From assembly GCF_036688685.1 (NCBI RefSeq), contig NZ_JAQQPS010000012.1, positions 129,215 to 193,214 of the forward strand: 64,000 bases of DNA, in the 5' to 3' direction. Of this stretch, positions 1-8,558 are shown piece by piece. A model generated the notes under the pieces. That model had not been told where the DNA came from. It made no database searches and saw only the letters and a program-made list of their open reading frames with translations. How positions within the stretch are numbered: the stretch's first letter is position 1; every line of letters starts with the position of its first letter. The DNA is from JALYUM01 sp036688685 (GTDB lineage: Bacteria > Pseudomonadota > Gammaproteobacteria > Burkholderiales > Burkholderiaceae_D). Both the position numbers and the translations under genes were made by a program.

Positions 1-750
1 TGGTTTTCCCTTCCCGCCCCGACCGACGCGCCCCGCGTGCGCCTGATTTGCCTGCCGCACGCCGGCGGCGGCGTGGCCGTGTTCCATCCGTGGAAAAGAG
101 AACTCCCCGCCGAGATCGAACTGGTGCCGGTGCAGTTGCCCGGCCGCGACGCCCGCTATCGCGAGGCTTTGCGCACCGACCTGGCCGGCGTGGCAGAGGA
201 ACTGGCCGATGCGGTTGCGGCCGCGCCTGGCGCCGCCCGCCTGGCCATTTTTGGCCACAGCATGGGCGCCCTGCTCGCGCTCGAACTGGCGCGTGCGCTC
301 GGCAAACGCCAATTGCCACCCGACCTGCTGATCGTGTCGGGCCGGGCCGCACCGCGCCTGCAGAGCGGCCCGGGCGAGTATCTGCACACCCTGCCCGACG
401 CCGACCTGGTCGAGCGCCTGCGCCTGCGCTACGGCGGCATGCCGGCCGCGCTGCTGGCCGAGCCGTCGCTGCTGGCCATCTACCTGCCGATCTTGCGCGC
501 CGACCTGCACATGGTTGAAACCTACCGCGCCGTACCCGGCCCGGCGCAATACTGGCCACTGCTGGCCTACGGCGGCGCCGACGACCACGCCGTCACCCAC
601 AGCGCGCTGCAACAATGGGAACAGCAAACCAGCGGGCCGTTCAGCATGCAGGTGCTGCCTGGCGACCATTTTTTTTACCAGAACCGGCGCGCCGAATTCC
701 TGCCGCGCCTGGTCGAAGACATCCGCCGCTGGTGCCCTGTTCGCCGCTGA
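1..750 (+). CDS. Type II thioesterase (RifR/GrsT family), 5' end outside window
   Basis: Alpha/beta-hydrolase that in this family removes wrong or stalled acyl groups from carrier proteins of polyketide or nonribosomal peptide synthases. The N-terminal signature LPHAGGG and a GHSMG nucleophile elbow (serine about residue 75 counted from the GTG at 37) are visible. An Asp in a GADDHAV segment and a His in GDHFFYQ complete the triad. The frame is open through base 1 and encodes a typical family N-terminus (WFSLPAP...), so the GTG at 37 is probably internal and the real start lies upstream. The last codons run into sequence that reads as the end of a crotonase on the other strand, so the C-terminus may have been altered by a rearrangement. 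No synthase gene is visible in the window. Confidence 0.8.
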   Translation, partial: WFSLPAPTDAPRVRLICLPHAGGGVAVFHPWKRELPAEIELVPVQLPGRDARYREALRTDLAGVAEELADAVAAAPGAARLAIFGHSMGALLALELARALGKRQLPPDLLIVSGRAAPRLQSGPGEYLHTLPDADLVERLRLRYGGMPAALLAEPSLLAIYLPILRADLHMVETYRAVPGPAQYWPLLAYGGADDHAVTHSALQQWEQQTSGPFSMQVLPGDHFFYQNRRAEFLPRLVEDIRRWCPVRR

Positions 751-1003
751 AGCGCGGCTCGGGTTTTTCGCGGAATGCCTGCAGCGCTTCGTCCAGGTCG
801 CCGCTGAGGAAGAAATTGGTGCTCCACTGGGCGACATATTCGAGGCCGTCTTCCTCGTTGTGATCCTGGGCATGCTCGAGCACCTGCTTGACGCCCTGCA
901 CCGCCAGCGCGGAATTGGCAGCGATGGTGGCGACCAGGCAGATGTCGCAGGAAGTCGCCAGATCCAGCCCGCCGCCCAGGCACATGCCGTGCAACGCCAC
1001 GTT
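745..1003 (-). pseudogene. Crotonase (enoyl-CoA hydratase/isomerase) remnant
   Basis: Read on the minus strand, this segment gives a typical crotonase oxyanion-hole stretch (GMCLGGGLDLATSCDI). It then jumps directly to the family's C-terminal part (ANSALAVQGVKQVL, then a GLEYVAQW segment and a closing EKPEPRF). About 100 residues that normally lie between the two are missing, and there is no own start or stop. It looks like an internally deleted gene fused at its 3' end to the thioesterase region. The segment order fits dienoyl-CoA isomerase-like crotonases, but the subfamily cannot be set from this fragment. Confidence 0.65.
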
Positions 1004-1042
1004 GCGCGGCGGCGCCCTGCATGAGCGCCTCGGCAGCGGCGT

Positions 1043-1278
1043 CGATATGGCGCGCGCGATCTCGGCTGGCGCGGCGCGTGCGTAATGGGTCTTGGTCTCG
1101 TCCCGCACCTGCTCGAAGCTGCGGCCATGCGACTAGGTCCGTTCGATGGTGTTGCGGGTGACCGGATCGAACTGGTCGAGCGAGGCCAGATGAAGGTACA
1201 GCTTGTAGAGGCGGTTGGCGCGGGCCGCGAACAGCACGCCGCGGCCAACACCTGGATGCGCGCGCCGATCTCGAACAT
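1043..1278 (-). pseudogene. PfaD-like (2-nitropropane-dioxygenase-type enoyl reductase) C-terminal remnant
   Basis: Minus-strand frames give MFEIGARIQVLAA, then ARANRLYKLYLHLASL and VTRNTIERT, then SFEQVRDETKTHYAR and PAEIARAI. This succession resembles the C-terminal part of PfaD-type proteins of trans-AT polyketide and polyunsaturated fatty acid clusters. There is one frame change near 1245 and an in-frame TAG near 1128, so the piece is dead. With the type II thioesterase next to it, it suggests that part of a polyketide-type cluster once stood here. Identification is from remembered family sequence and is moderate. Confidence 0.45.
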
Positions 1279-1279
1279 G

Positions 1280-1536
1280 CGACAAAGCATGAGCAAACGT
1301 GGAAAGTGTCATGACAACGCCGTCGCTGAGAGCTTCTTCCAGCTGTTGAAGCGGGAGCGAATTCGGCGCAAGACTGACGGGAAAGGGAAGAAGCAAAACA
1401 GGACGTCTTTGATTGCATCGAGATGTTTTACAATCCGAAGCGCCGGCGCAGCGTCAGCAATGACCTGTCGCCGGTCGAGTACGAAAAGCAGTATTTCCAA
1501 CGGCTCTCGCGTGTCTGGCAAACTCGTGGAGATTCA
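1280..1536 (+). mobile_element. IS3-family transposase 3' remnant with right end
   Basis: The C-terminal end of an IS3-family OrfB is split over two frames. SMSKRGKCHDNAVAESFF, carrying the last DDE-region residues, is in one frame, and FYNPKRRRSVSNDLSPVEYEKQYF follows in another from 1426. The frame is lost around 1380-1420. The segment 1512-1536 (TGTCTGGCAAACTCG and following) looks like the right terminal inverted repeat. The rest of the element is gone, so this is a transposition scar that probably contributed to the decay of the genes on its left. Confidence 0.75.
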
Positions 1537-1620
1537 TTCTACGCAGCTTGCGCTGCCGCTGTAGTTCGCCAAAGTCAGTGGTGTAAGCCGAAAATTCCGG
1601 AATCGCGATGTAAATCATTT

Positions 1621-2535
1621 CTACGGTTTGAACGACGCGACGACGTCGACAAGCTGTTGTCTGACCCAAACATGGGCGGGGTCGCGGTGAAAGCGCTCGT
1701 GCCAGATCATGGCTGGCATCAAGGGCGCAACCTGTAGCGGCAGATCCAGAAGCGCGAGCGAGAGCCTTTTCGCAAGCAGGCGCGCCAAACGGCTTGGCAG
1801 CGTGAGAATCATGTCACTGTCCGCCACCAACATAGCACCAGTCAGAAAGTGGGGAACGCGCAGCGCGACGTGGCGAGTGAGCCCCTGTGTCGAGAGAGCA
1901 ACATCGACGGCACTCTCCCCCACGCCAGAAATGGTCACCGCAATGTGACGCAGGGTCACATAACGCGCCAGACTGAGTCCGTCTGTCACACAGGGGTGAT
2001 CGGACCTCGCCACGCAAACCAGGCTGTCGGCGTAAAGGCCGCGTCGATGAAAACTGCCAGGCAATGCCTCGAAAATGCCCAGTGCCAGATCTGCGCCCCC
2101 CTGCTCGATAAGCCGCACATTGTCCCCGGCAGGTTGCGCGATTTGGAGACTGAGCGCAGGCGCATGGCGCTCGAAGCGGCCGATCAAACCAGCAAGGACC
2201 ACCAGGCTCAGGTGGTCGTGCGCGGCGATCACGATCCGACCCGTTGCAGAGCCGGGATCGAAGACGGCAGGCGAGACGATGCCCCGGGCATCGTCCAGCA
2301 GCCTGGTCACTGGACCTGCCAGCGTTTCGCCGCGTGGCGTCAGCTCCAGCCCAAGCTTGCCGCGGACCACCAAGCGATCGCCCAGCATCGTGCGCAGTCG
2401 ACCCAATGCGCGACTGGCGGCCGGCTGGCTCAAGCCCAGGCGCAGGCCCGCCAGGGTGACGCTTCGCTCACGAACAAGTGCATCGAACAGCTTTAACAGA
2501 TTGAGGTCGACTGTAGATAAATCCACTTGGCGCAT
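1621..2535 (-). CDS. LysR-family transcriptional regulator
   Basis: N-terminal winged HTH (residues about 5-65: VDLNLLKLFDALVRERSVTL and LSQPAASRALGRLR), followed by a LysR substrate-binding domain of usual size, about 304 residues. The start at 2535 places the HTH as in NodD-like relatives; in-frame ATGs at 2553 and 2586 are possible but none has a clear ribosome site. It is divergent from the NmrA-like gene at 2616, so it probably controls that gene and itself from the shared 80-bp region. The inducer is unknown. Confidence 0.85.
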   Translation of the reverse strand: MRQVDLSTVDLNLLKLFDALVRERSVTLAGLRLGLSQPAASRALGRLRTMLGDRLVVRGKLGLELTPRGETLAGPVTRLLDDARGIVSPAVFDPGSATGRIVIAAHDHLSLVVLAGLIGRFERHAPALSLQIAQPAGDNVRLIEQGGADLALGIFEALPGSFHRRGLYADSLVCVARSDHPCVTDGLSLARYVTLRHIAVTISGVGESAVDVALSTQGLTRHVALRVPHFLTGAMLVADSDMILTLPSRLARLLAKRLSLALLDLPLQVAPLMPAMIWHERFHRDPAHVWVRQQLVDVVASFKP

Positions 2536-2615
2536 GTTGACTATGACTTTCATGCCATTTATATATGTCTGGTAATCATGCAACATTCTGGTTCACCTTA
2601 ACAGGAGATTCTTGT

Positions 2616-3515
2616 ATGACTGCTACCTTCCCCCTTCCCTACGTTGTATTCGGCGTGACCGGTCGTACCGGCGCCGCTGCCGCCGATGCGCTTTTGCGCG
2701 CCGGCCATCCGGTGCGGGTCGTGGTGCGCGACCCAGCCAAGGGTCGGCCGTGGGCCGAACGCGGCGCAGAAGTTGCCGTGGCCGACCTGACAGACCTGGC
2801 CTCGATGACCAAGGCGCTCAGTCAGATCCAGGGCGCTTATGTTGTCAGTCCGCAGCACTACAATCGTGAAGACCTGTTCGAGAGGGCAGACTTGATTGCC
2901 GATACCACGGCGCGCGCTGCGGTCGCGGCGGAGGTTCCCAGGCTTGTGGCGCTTTCCTCGGTGGGCGCCGACCGTGACAGCGGAACCGGATGGATCAGGA
3001 TGAACCGCATGTTCGAACAGCATTTGGGCGAAACCGGTGTTTCCACCATCTTCCTGCGCGCGGCCTATTTCATGGAGAACTGGATGCCGATGGTCGGACA
3101 GGCCATGCGCAGCGGCACTCTGCCGACGTTTCTGGCACCACCACAGCGTCCGCTCCCGATGGTGGCGACTGTCGATGTCGGTCGCACCGCAGCTGCTTTG
3201 CTGCAAGAAAAAAGGACGGGGACCTGCATCGTCACTCTCGCGGGGCCAAAAGACTACGCCCCGGATGATGTCGCCGCCATTATTTCAGCCACGCGCCAGA
3301 AGCCCGTCGACGTGGTAGTCCTGCCGGAAACAAAGTGGTCAGATGCGCTGGCGGATGCCCATTTCTCAAGCGCCGCCCTGGCTGGCTTCGCCGACATGAC
3401 CCGTGGCCTCAATTGCTCACATATCGACATCAAGAGCGATCCCACCGCAGTCGAATGGGCAGGAACGACGACGCTCGAACGCGTCATCATCGAACTGGCA
3501 CAGCGTCAGCGATAA
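2616..3515 (+). CDS. NmrA-like NAD(P)-binding oxidoreductase/sensor
   Basis: A 299-residue protein of the atypical short-chain dehydrogenase group (NmrA/QOR2 type). The N-terminal Rossmann motif is VFGVTGRTGAAAADALL. An acidic residue pattern follows at the end of the second strand (VRVVVRDPAKG), and LVALSSVGAD sits at the fourth strand. The start at 2616 is chosen because AGGAG lies 8 bases upstream; the frame is open farther upstream without a ribosome site. Such proteins reduce quinones or sense NAD(P) redox state. It is probably regulated by the divergent LysR gene. Substrate unknown. Confidence 0.8.
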   Translation: MTATFPLPYVVFGVTGRTGAAAADALLRAGHPVRVVVRDPAKGRPWAERGAEVAVADLTDLASMTKALSQIQGAYVVSPQHYNREDLFERADLIADTTARAAVAAEVPRLVALSSVGADRDSGTGWIRMNRMFEQHLGETGVSTIFLRAAYFMENWMPMVGQAMRSGTLPTFLAPPQRPLPMVATVDVGRTAAALLQEKRTGTCIVTLAGPKDYAPDDVAAIISATRQKPVDVVVLPETKWSDALADAHFSSAALAGFADMTRGLNCSHIDIKSDPTAVEWAGTTTLERVIIELAQRQR

Positions 3516-3531
3516 AGGCCAGCAGAAGTGA

Positions 3532-3669
3532 ATGCGTGAACGTCGCCACCTTCGCTGTTTTCTGGCAGCGGCCGAAGAAATCGACTTCGCCCGCGCGGCC
3601 AAGCGGCTGCACATCGAGCAGTCGCCGCTGTCGCGCGCAATGAAGGCTCCAGAGTACGACTTCGGGTTG
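3532..3669 (+). pseudogene. LysR-family regulator, N-terminal stub
   Basis: The first 45 codons encode a LysR winged HTH (HLRCFLAAAEEIDFARAAKRL, then EQSPLSRAMKAPEYDFG). The frame then runs into unrelated sequence and stops at 3786. The effector domain is absent. The stub starts 16 bases after the NmrA-like gene, so a second regulator was once next to it and was cut by a deletion or insertion. Confidence 0.75.
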
Positions 3670-3798
3670 TACGCCGGAACCCCGGATTTTTCCGTCACGG
3701 CCCTTTTCGCCTATCGGGAGACAGGTGATTTCCGCGCCGACGATCGGCGCGGCATGATCGTGCCCGAACTGCCTGAGTCAGACTGACCCCCACGTAAA

Positions 3799-4602
3799 AC
3801 CACCTGGCGACGACGCTTACCACAGTCGAGGTCGCGGGGCACCTCCAGCTCAAGCTGCAAGGTCTTAGCTTTCCCAGTACCGTCGCCAATAAAGACTTCA
3901 GTCAGGACACAGCCGGATGGCAGCCGAGCAGCAGCGGCGTGGTGAGCTTCATCCGCCACATGGAAGACATCACCCCGGTGCCTCAAACCAACCCAGTAAG
4001 GTCAAAAGCCTTGTTGGCGGCAGTAGCGTTCGACCGGCAGCAGTTCATGCAAGAGACCAGGCGTGCGCAAAGCAAAGTCAGCAGGCTAAGCGCAAGCCCG
4101 GTCGCCGCTCAGGCAGTTGCCACGGCCAACCCCGACCGTGCGCTGACAACCGCAGGCGAGGGTCCATCCTCAGTATCACGGACATTCACGGTTCCTGCCG
4201 GAGCGTCAACGGTCAAAAGCGGAGGTCAATCGCCGGCGACCTCTACGGGCGCCATGAAACGTTCCAGAACGTGAAGCTATCGAAATCTGCTGGGCGCATC
4301 GCAACGCTGATGGTAACGTCGATCTCACGGCATCGAAAGCGGCGGCGCAAGCCATGGTCAACGGCTATGGAATGGCACACCCTGCTGCCCTGGCGTCGCG
4401 ACACACACAAGGATTGGCGGTGGATATGACAATCGGTTGGTCAGGTGACCTCACCATCAACAGGGCTGACGGCACGCCGGTAACGATCACCACTGCCCCG
4501 CGCACAGGGGCTGGAAATACGAGCCTGCACGGCGTTGGCGCTGGCTATGGCGTGAACAGGCTCGCGAGTGACCCGCCCCACTGGTCCGACGACGGGCACT
4601 AG
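3799..4602 (+). pseudogene. Broken peptidase-M15-like (VanY/D-Ala-D-Ala carboxypeptidase type) gene
   Basis: Two consecutive open segments in different frames look coding. Frame 3 from about 3800 to 4274 gives a continuous unrecognised N-terminal region. Frame 1 from 4258 to 4602 contains SRHTQGLAVDMTI and, 40 residues later, PPHWSDDGH. These fit the zinc site of the M15/VanY fold, S-x-H-x-x-G-x-A-x-D followed by a His-Trp pair. The frames overlap around 4258-4274, so one indel would explain the break. A cell-wall peptidase is inferred; the N-terminal part has no recognised family. Confidence 0.45.
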
Positions 4603-4712
4603 AGCCGTCTCCGGCGCCGGGCAGCGCCCGTAGTCAGGGACGGCAGCTGGCACAACGACAGAAAGACCGACCTATCTTCCTCAGCTTCCAGGCAACTTGT
4701 ACACGGTCCGGG

Positions 4713-5090
4713 AAGGCATGGCTCGTCAGCCTCCTGTGCGTCGCGTCGACCGCCGTCGCAGCGCCGCTACGCGCCAGCACACCATCGGGCGTCGCGAACA
4801 GCGCCAGCGATGCCGAGATGAAGAGCATGGCGCGCCGCCATCTTGCAACGCTAGCCGTTGCGGCAAAGGCACGGACCGACGAGGCGCTGTGCGCTGCTGT
4901 TGCATCGTCCGATCAGATGCAACAGTCGCTTGGACTGGATCTCCAACGTAGGCGCGACATAATTTTCGAGCAGTCGCCGTCCGACTCTGCCGCCCTGCAC
5001 AAGCTCGACCGCGCTGCAGCCGATGCCGTCGCGCGGCTCCCTGGCGTCGGACTGGCCGTTGGTGCCGAGACGGTGTATCACTATGTCAGG
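4713..5090 (+). pseudogene. Small secreted or lipoprotein-like protein, 3'-truncated
   Basis: The frame reads KAWLVSLLCVASTAVAAPLRAS, a good Sec signal peptide with an AxA-like cleavage site. A roughly 100-residue Ala-rich mature part follows, containing LGLDLQRRRDIIFEQSPSD and a VYHYVRHGAL segment. The start codon is unclear. Meaningful sequence stops near 5090, exactly where the nnrS remnant begins on the other strand, so the 3' end is lost. It directly follows the M15-like gene, as a periplasmic partner or immunity protein would, but this is inference only. Confidence 0.35.
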
Positions 5091-5652
5091 CATGGTGCGC
5101 TGGCGTGTCGATGGCCGACGCCATCACCACGATCACCAGGATGGCGGCCTGCACGGGCGCCATTGGTGACAGAGCGAGCCAGCCCACGGTGCCAGCGTGG
5201 TAGACGCCGTTGGCGACCGCCAGCAAGCCGAGCAGGAATACCAGGAAATAATTACGCCGGTTGCTGCTCTGCTTCAGCACCCGCCACAGCGGCCACGTCG
5301 CAAGCGGCAGAAAGACCCAGTCGACCACTGCCGCCAGGAGTGGCGGCGCGAACAGCATGACGCCGCGCCCCGCACACCACAACAGCGCCAGCGCCGCCAG
5401 GTGCACGACGGCGGTGGCCATGCCGAACACCATTTCGTGCATGTGCCAGCCGAGGCCGACGTGCAACACCGGCATGGCCGCGCCATCGATCCCGCCCAGG
5501 TATTGCGCCATCCACAGCCGGATCGCGAGCGCCGCCAGCACTGCTGCGGCAAGATAGAACGGGCGAAAGCCCAGGCGCCAGGGCGGCCGCGTGCTGCGCC
5601 GGGTGGGTGTGGCGCGCGCACCGCGCGGTTCGTCGATGTGCGCAATTTTCAT
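5086..5652 (-). pseudogene. nnrS: NnrS family heme-Cu membrane protein, shortened
   Basis: Multi-spanning membrane protein of the NnrS family, linked to nitric-oxide stress in denitrifiers. The N-terminal WRLGFRPFYL, then GWHMHEMVFGMATAVV and the RNYFLVFLLGLLA segment are typical. The protein is only 188 residues against about 400 in the family. About 25 residues seem missing after FGMATAVV, and the C-terminal half is absent, cut at about 5090 where the secreted-protein fragment ends. It probably no longer functions. It lies 147 bp beyond narL, in keeping with a former nitrate/NO regulon. Confidence 0.7.
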
Positions 5653-5799
5653 GGTCTGGCCTGCTCGGGGAACTGCTGTGGCGCGCCCGCTGGGCGCATA
5701 AAAGTGACACAGCAGGTGACACAGCCAGTGTGTGTTCCCGCGCCGCGGGTGGGAAACCGGTGCGCGTTTGCCGTGATGCGTAGCAAGAATGGCCCGCGG

Positions 5800-6480
5800 T
5801 CAGCGGACACTGTTACCCAGGATGCCGTTTTCGACGGCAAAGACGGCCGCCTGCACCCGGCTGGTCAGCTTGAGTTTCTTGAGGACGTTCTGCACGTGGA
5901 TTTTGACGGTGCTTTCGGCCAGGTCGAGCGTGCGCGCAATCGCCTTGTTGCTTTCGCCGCGCGCCAGGCAGCCGATGATGTCGCGCTCGCGCGGCGTCAG
6001 CTTGTCCAGTTCGGATGCAGCCGACGGCGCGCCGCCATGCAGCTGGGCCACCAGTTTCGCCGTCATCGCCTCCGCGACCACCGTCTCGCCCGCGGCAGCG
6101 CGGCGGATGGCGCGGGTCAGGAATTCGGTATCGATATTCTTGAGCAGGTAACCCGTGGCGCCGGCGATCAGCGCGGCTGACAGGTCGAGTGCATCCTCCG
6201 ACACGGTCAGCATCACCACGGCGCTGTCGGGACAGTCCTGCAGCAGCAGATGCAGCGTTTCGAGGCCCGACATGCCGGGCATGTGCAGGTCGAGCAGGAT
6301 CACCTGCGGCTGCAGCTGCAAGGCGCGCTTGATGCCGTCGACGCCATCGGCCGCCTCGCCCACCACCACGAACTCGGGATTGCGTTGCAATAAGGAGCGT
6401 ATGCCGCTGCGAAACAGGGTGTGGTCGTCGATCAGTAACACGCTGATTGCGTTCGAAACCTTGGTAGGGAGATTGTCCAT
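5800..6480 (-). CDS. narL: Nitrate/nitrite response regulator NarL
   Basis: A 226-residue LuxR/NarL-type response regulator. The receiver domain (about 12-128) has the acidic pair in LLIDDH and phospho-acceptor Asp64 in ILLDLHMPGMSG. The C-terminal LuxR-type HTH (about 155-215) begins LTPRERDIIGCLARGESNKAIA and contains STVKIHVQNVLKKL. It follows narX by 21 bp and is co-transcribed with it. It is expected to activate narG and narK transcription when nitrate is present. Confidence 0.9.
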   Translation of the reverse strand: MDNLPTKVSNAISVLLIDDHTLFRSGIRSLLQRNPEFVVVGEAADGVDGIKRALQLQPQVILLDLHMPGMSGLETLHLLLQDCPDSAVVMLTVSEDALDLSAALIAGATGYLLKNIDTEFLTRAIRRAAAGETVVAEAMTAKLVAQLHGGAPSAASELDKLTPRERDIIGCLARGESNKAIARTLDLAESTVKIHVQNVLKKLKLTSRVQAAVFAVENGILGNSVR

Positions 6481-6501
6481 GGGGTGCGCATTCCTTGTTA
6501 T

Positions 6502-8433
6502 TCAGGCGGCACGGCGCAGCGCGCCTGCCAGTTGCAACTCGACGCGGGTACCCGCGCCGGGCGCGGAGTCGACTGTCAGGACCGCTTCCAGGCGGCGCGC
6601 GCGCTCGCCCATGATGTGGATCCCGATATGGCCGTCGCCCTCGCCGCCCGCCAGCGCGGGCACGAAGCCCTTGCCGTCATCTTCGATGGTCAACAGGAAA
6701 TCGTGGTCGTCGCGCAGGCGTACCCACACGTGCTGCGCGGCGGCGTGCTTGCGCACGTTCGACAGCGCTTCCTGCACGATGAACAACAGTTGCAGTTGCT
6801 GTTCGCGCGGGAACGGTGCGCCATCGGTGTCGGCCACCAGTGTGATGTCGATCCCGGTCTGGCGCCGGAACTTTTCCACGGCCACCTCGAGCGACTGGAC
6901 AAAATTTCCCTCTTGCAGGCGCGTGCGGTAATTCTGCAGCAGTTCACGGACATCCTGGTAACTCTCTTCCACGCCGATGCGCAGCGCCGGCACGATGGTG
7001 GCGACGTCGTCGTACTGGCGCTGCGCCAGCGACTGCTCCAGCATCTGCACCTGCAAATTGAGGTAGTTGAGGCTTTGCGCGATGCTGTCGTGCAGCCCTT
7101 GCGCCACCAGGTTGCGCTCTTCGGAGATGGCCATTTCGCGCTCGCGCTCGGCCAGGCGCTGGTTTTCGATGGCCGTGCCCAGTAACTGTCCCAGCGTTTC
7201 GAGCAACGCCGTCTGGCCGGCATTCAAGGTCGTCGCCTGGCGGAAATGCAGGTTGAAAAAACCCAGGTGCTGGCTCTGCGCAAAAATGTGAAAGACCGAC
7301 ACGGTGACGAACCCCGCACGCTGGCACGTCAGGCGCTGCGTTTCGGGCATGCGGCGCATGTCGTGCACGACCGAGATTTTTTTCAGTGCCGCGTCGCCAC
7401 ACAGGCAATCGCCCACCTTGAGGCAGTGGTCGGCCGCCAGCAGCTCCGGCGACAGGCCCTGGTGGCACATCATGTGCAGGATGCCGCGGGTCGGGTCGAG
7501 CACCCGCACCGAGCCGCCTTCGGCGTGGAAAAAAGTGCGGATCCGCGTGAGGAAGCCGGAACACAGCGATTCGGCCGATTGCGCCTGTTGCAGGAACGAC
7601 GCACTCTCAAACAGCAGTGCCAGCTCGCGGTTGCGGCCCTCCAGCGCCACGGTCTTGGTTTCGACCAGCTGTTCAAGGTTGCCGTACAGTTCGTGCAAGC
7701 GGTCCGCCATCAGGTTGAAGTCCTGTGCCAGCCGCCCGAACTCGTCCTTGCTGTCGACCGGCAGGCGTACCGAAAAATCCTGCTTGCGCATGCGTTCGAT
7801 GGCCACTTGCAGCCGCTGTACCGGCGCGATGATCATATTGAACAATGTGTAGGTAATCCCCACTGTGCCCAGCAATGCCAGCGCCAGCAGGAGCAATTGC
7901 GAGCCGCGCAGCCAGAGCGCGCTCGATTCGGCGTCCTGTTCGATCAGCGCGACCAGCACGTCGAGCTGCCCGACGAACCGGTCGATATCGCCTTCCAGCC
8001 TGTCAGTGCCGGGGCCGCGGCCGGCCAGCGTGGCCAGCACCTGCGGGCGCAACTGGCCGCGCCAATGCGCGCCAGCCAGGTCGAGGCCACCGCGAATTGC
8101 CCCGCCCGACGGCAACAGCAGCGGCCGCTGCGGATCGCCGCGGCGCAGCAGCGCCAGCGTGTCGTCGAGGCGCTTGATTTGCGCCCGCAGCTGTTCCTGG
8201 CGCGCGCCATCGACAGCAGTCGCCGGCCGGTCGACGAGCAGCATGCCCAGACGATAGCTGTCCATGCGCAGGCTGCCCGTGACATTGATGGCGGCCGCGC
8301 TGCCCTGCAACTCCCATGACAGCAGCAACGTGGTGCCGATAACGGCCAGCGCCATGAACAGATACCCGAGCAGCAGGCCGACAATGCGGGTCGACAGTTT
8401 CTGCCACATCGAGATGACGAGGGGGGTCAGCAC
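6502..8433 (-). CDS. narX: Nitrate/nitrite sensor histidine kinase NarX
   Basis: A membrane histidine kinase of about 640 residues. Two membrane helices (about 17-39 and 178-200) flank a periplasmic sensor that contains a NarX-like P-box, INVTGSLRMDSYRLGMLL. HAMP, GAF-like and HisKA_3 regions follow; the phospho-acceptor His is in GLHDSIAQSLNYLN at about residue 449. The HATPase domain has LSNVRKHA and DDGKGF boxes. An in-frame ATG at 8409 (MWQKLS) is an equally possible start. The P-box is the known nitrate-binding element of NarX. Confidence 0.9.
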   Translation of the reverse strand: MLTPLVISMWQKLSTRIVGLLLGYLFMALAVIGTTLLLSWELQGSAAAINVTGSLRMDSYRLGMLLVDRPATAVDGARQEQLRAQIKRLDDTLALLRRGDPQRPLLLPSGGAIRGGLDLAGAHWRGQLRPQVLATLAGRGPGTDRLEGDIDRFVGQLDVLVALIEQDAESSALWLRGSQLLLLALALLGTVGITYTLFNMIIAPVQRLQVAIERMRKQDFSVRLPVDSKDEFGRLAQDFNLMADRLHELYGNLEQLVETKTVALEGRNRELALLFESASFLQQAQSAESLCSGFLTRIRTFFHAEGGSVRVLDPTRGILHMMCHQGLSPELLAADHCLKVGDCLCGDAALKKISVVHDMRRMPETQRLTCQRAGFVTVSVFHIFAQSQHLGFFNLHFRQATTLNAGQTALLETLGQLLGTAIENQRLAEREREMAISEERNLVAQGLHDSIAQSLNYLNLQVQMLEQSLAQRQYDDVATIVPALRIGVEESYQDVRELLQNYRTRLQEGNFVQSLEVAVEKFRRQTGIDITLVADTDGAPFPREQQLQLLFIVQEALSNVRKHAAAQHVWVRLRDDHDFLLTIEDDGKGFVPALAGGEGDGHIGIHIMGERARRLEAVLTVDSAPGAGTRVELQLAGALRRAA

Positions 8434-8558
8434 GGCGCACCTGCACGCGGGCTTGGCGGTACGCGACCTGGCTCAGCGTGAGGCATGAAGACTCCAGAGG
8501 GAAAGTTTGAAAATACGTGCAACCGAGTATACACGCCGGATTCAAAGACACATGGACG

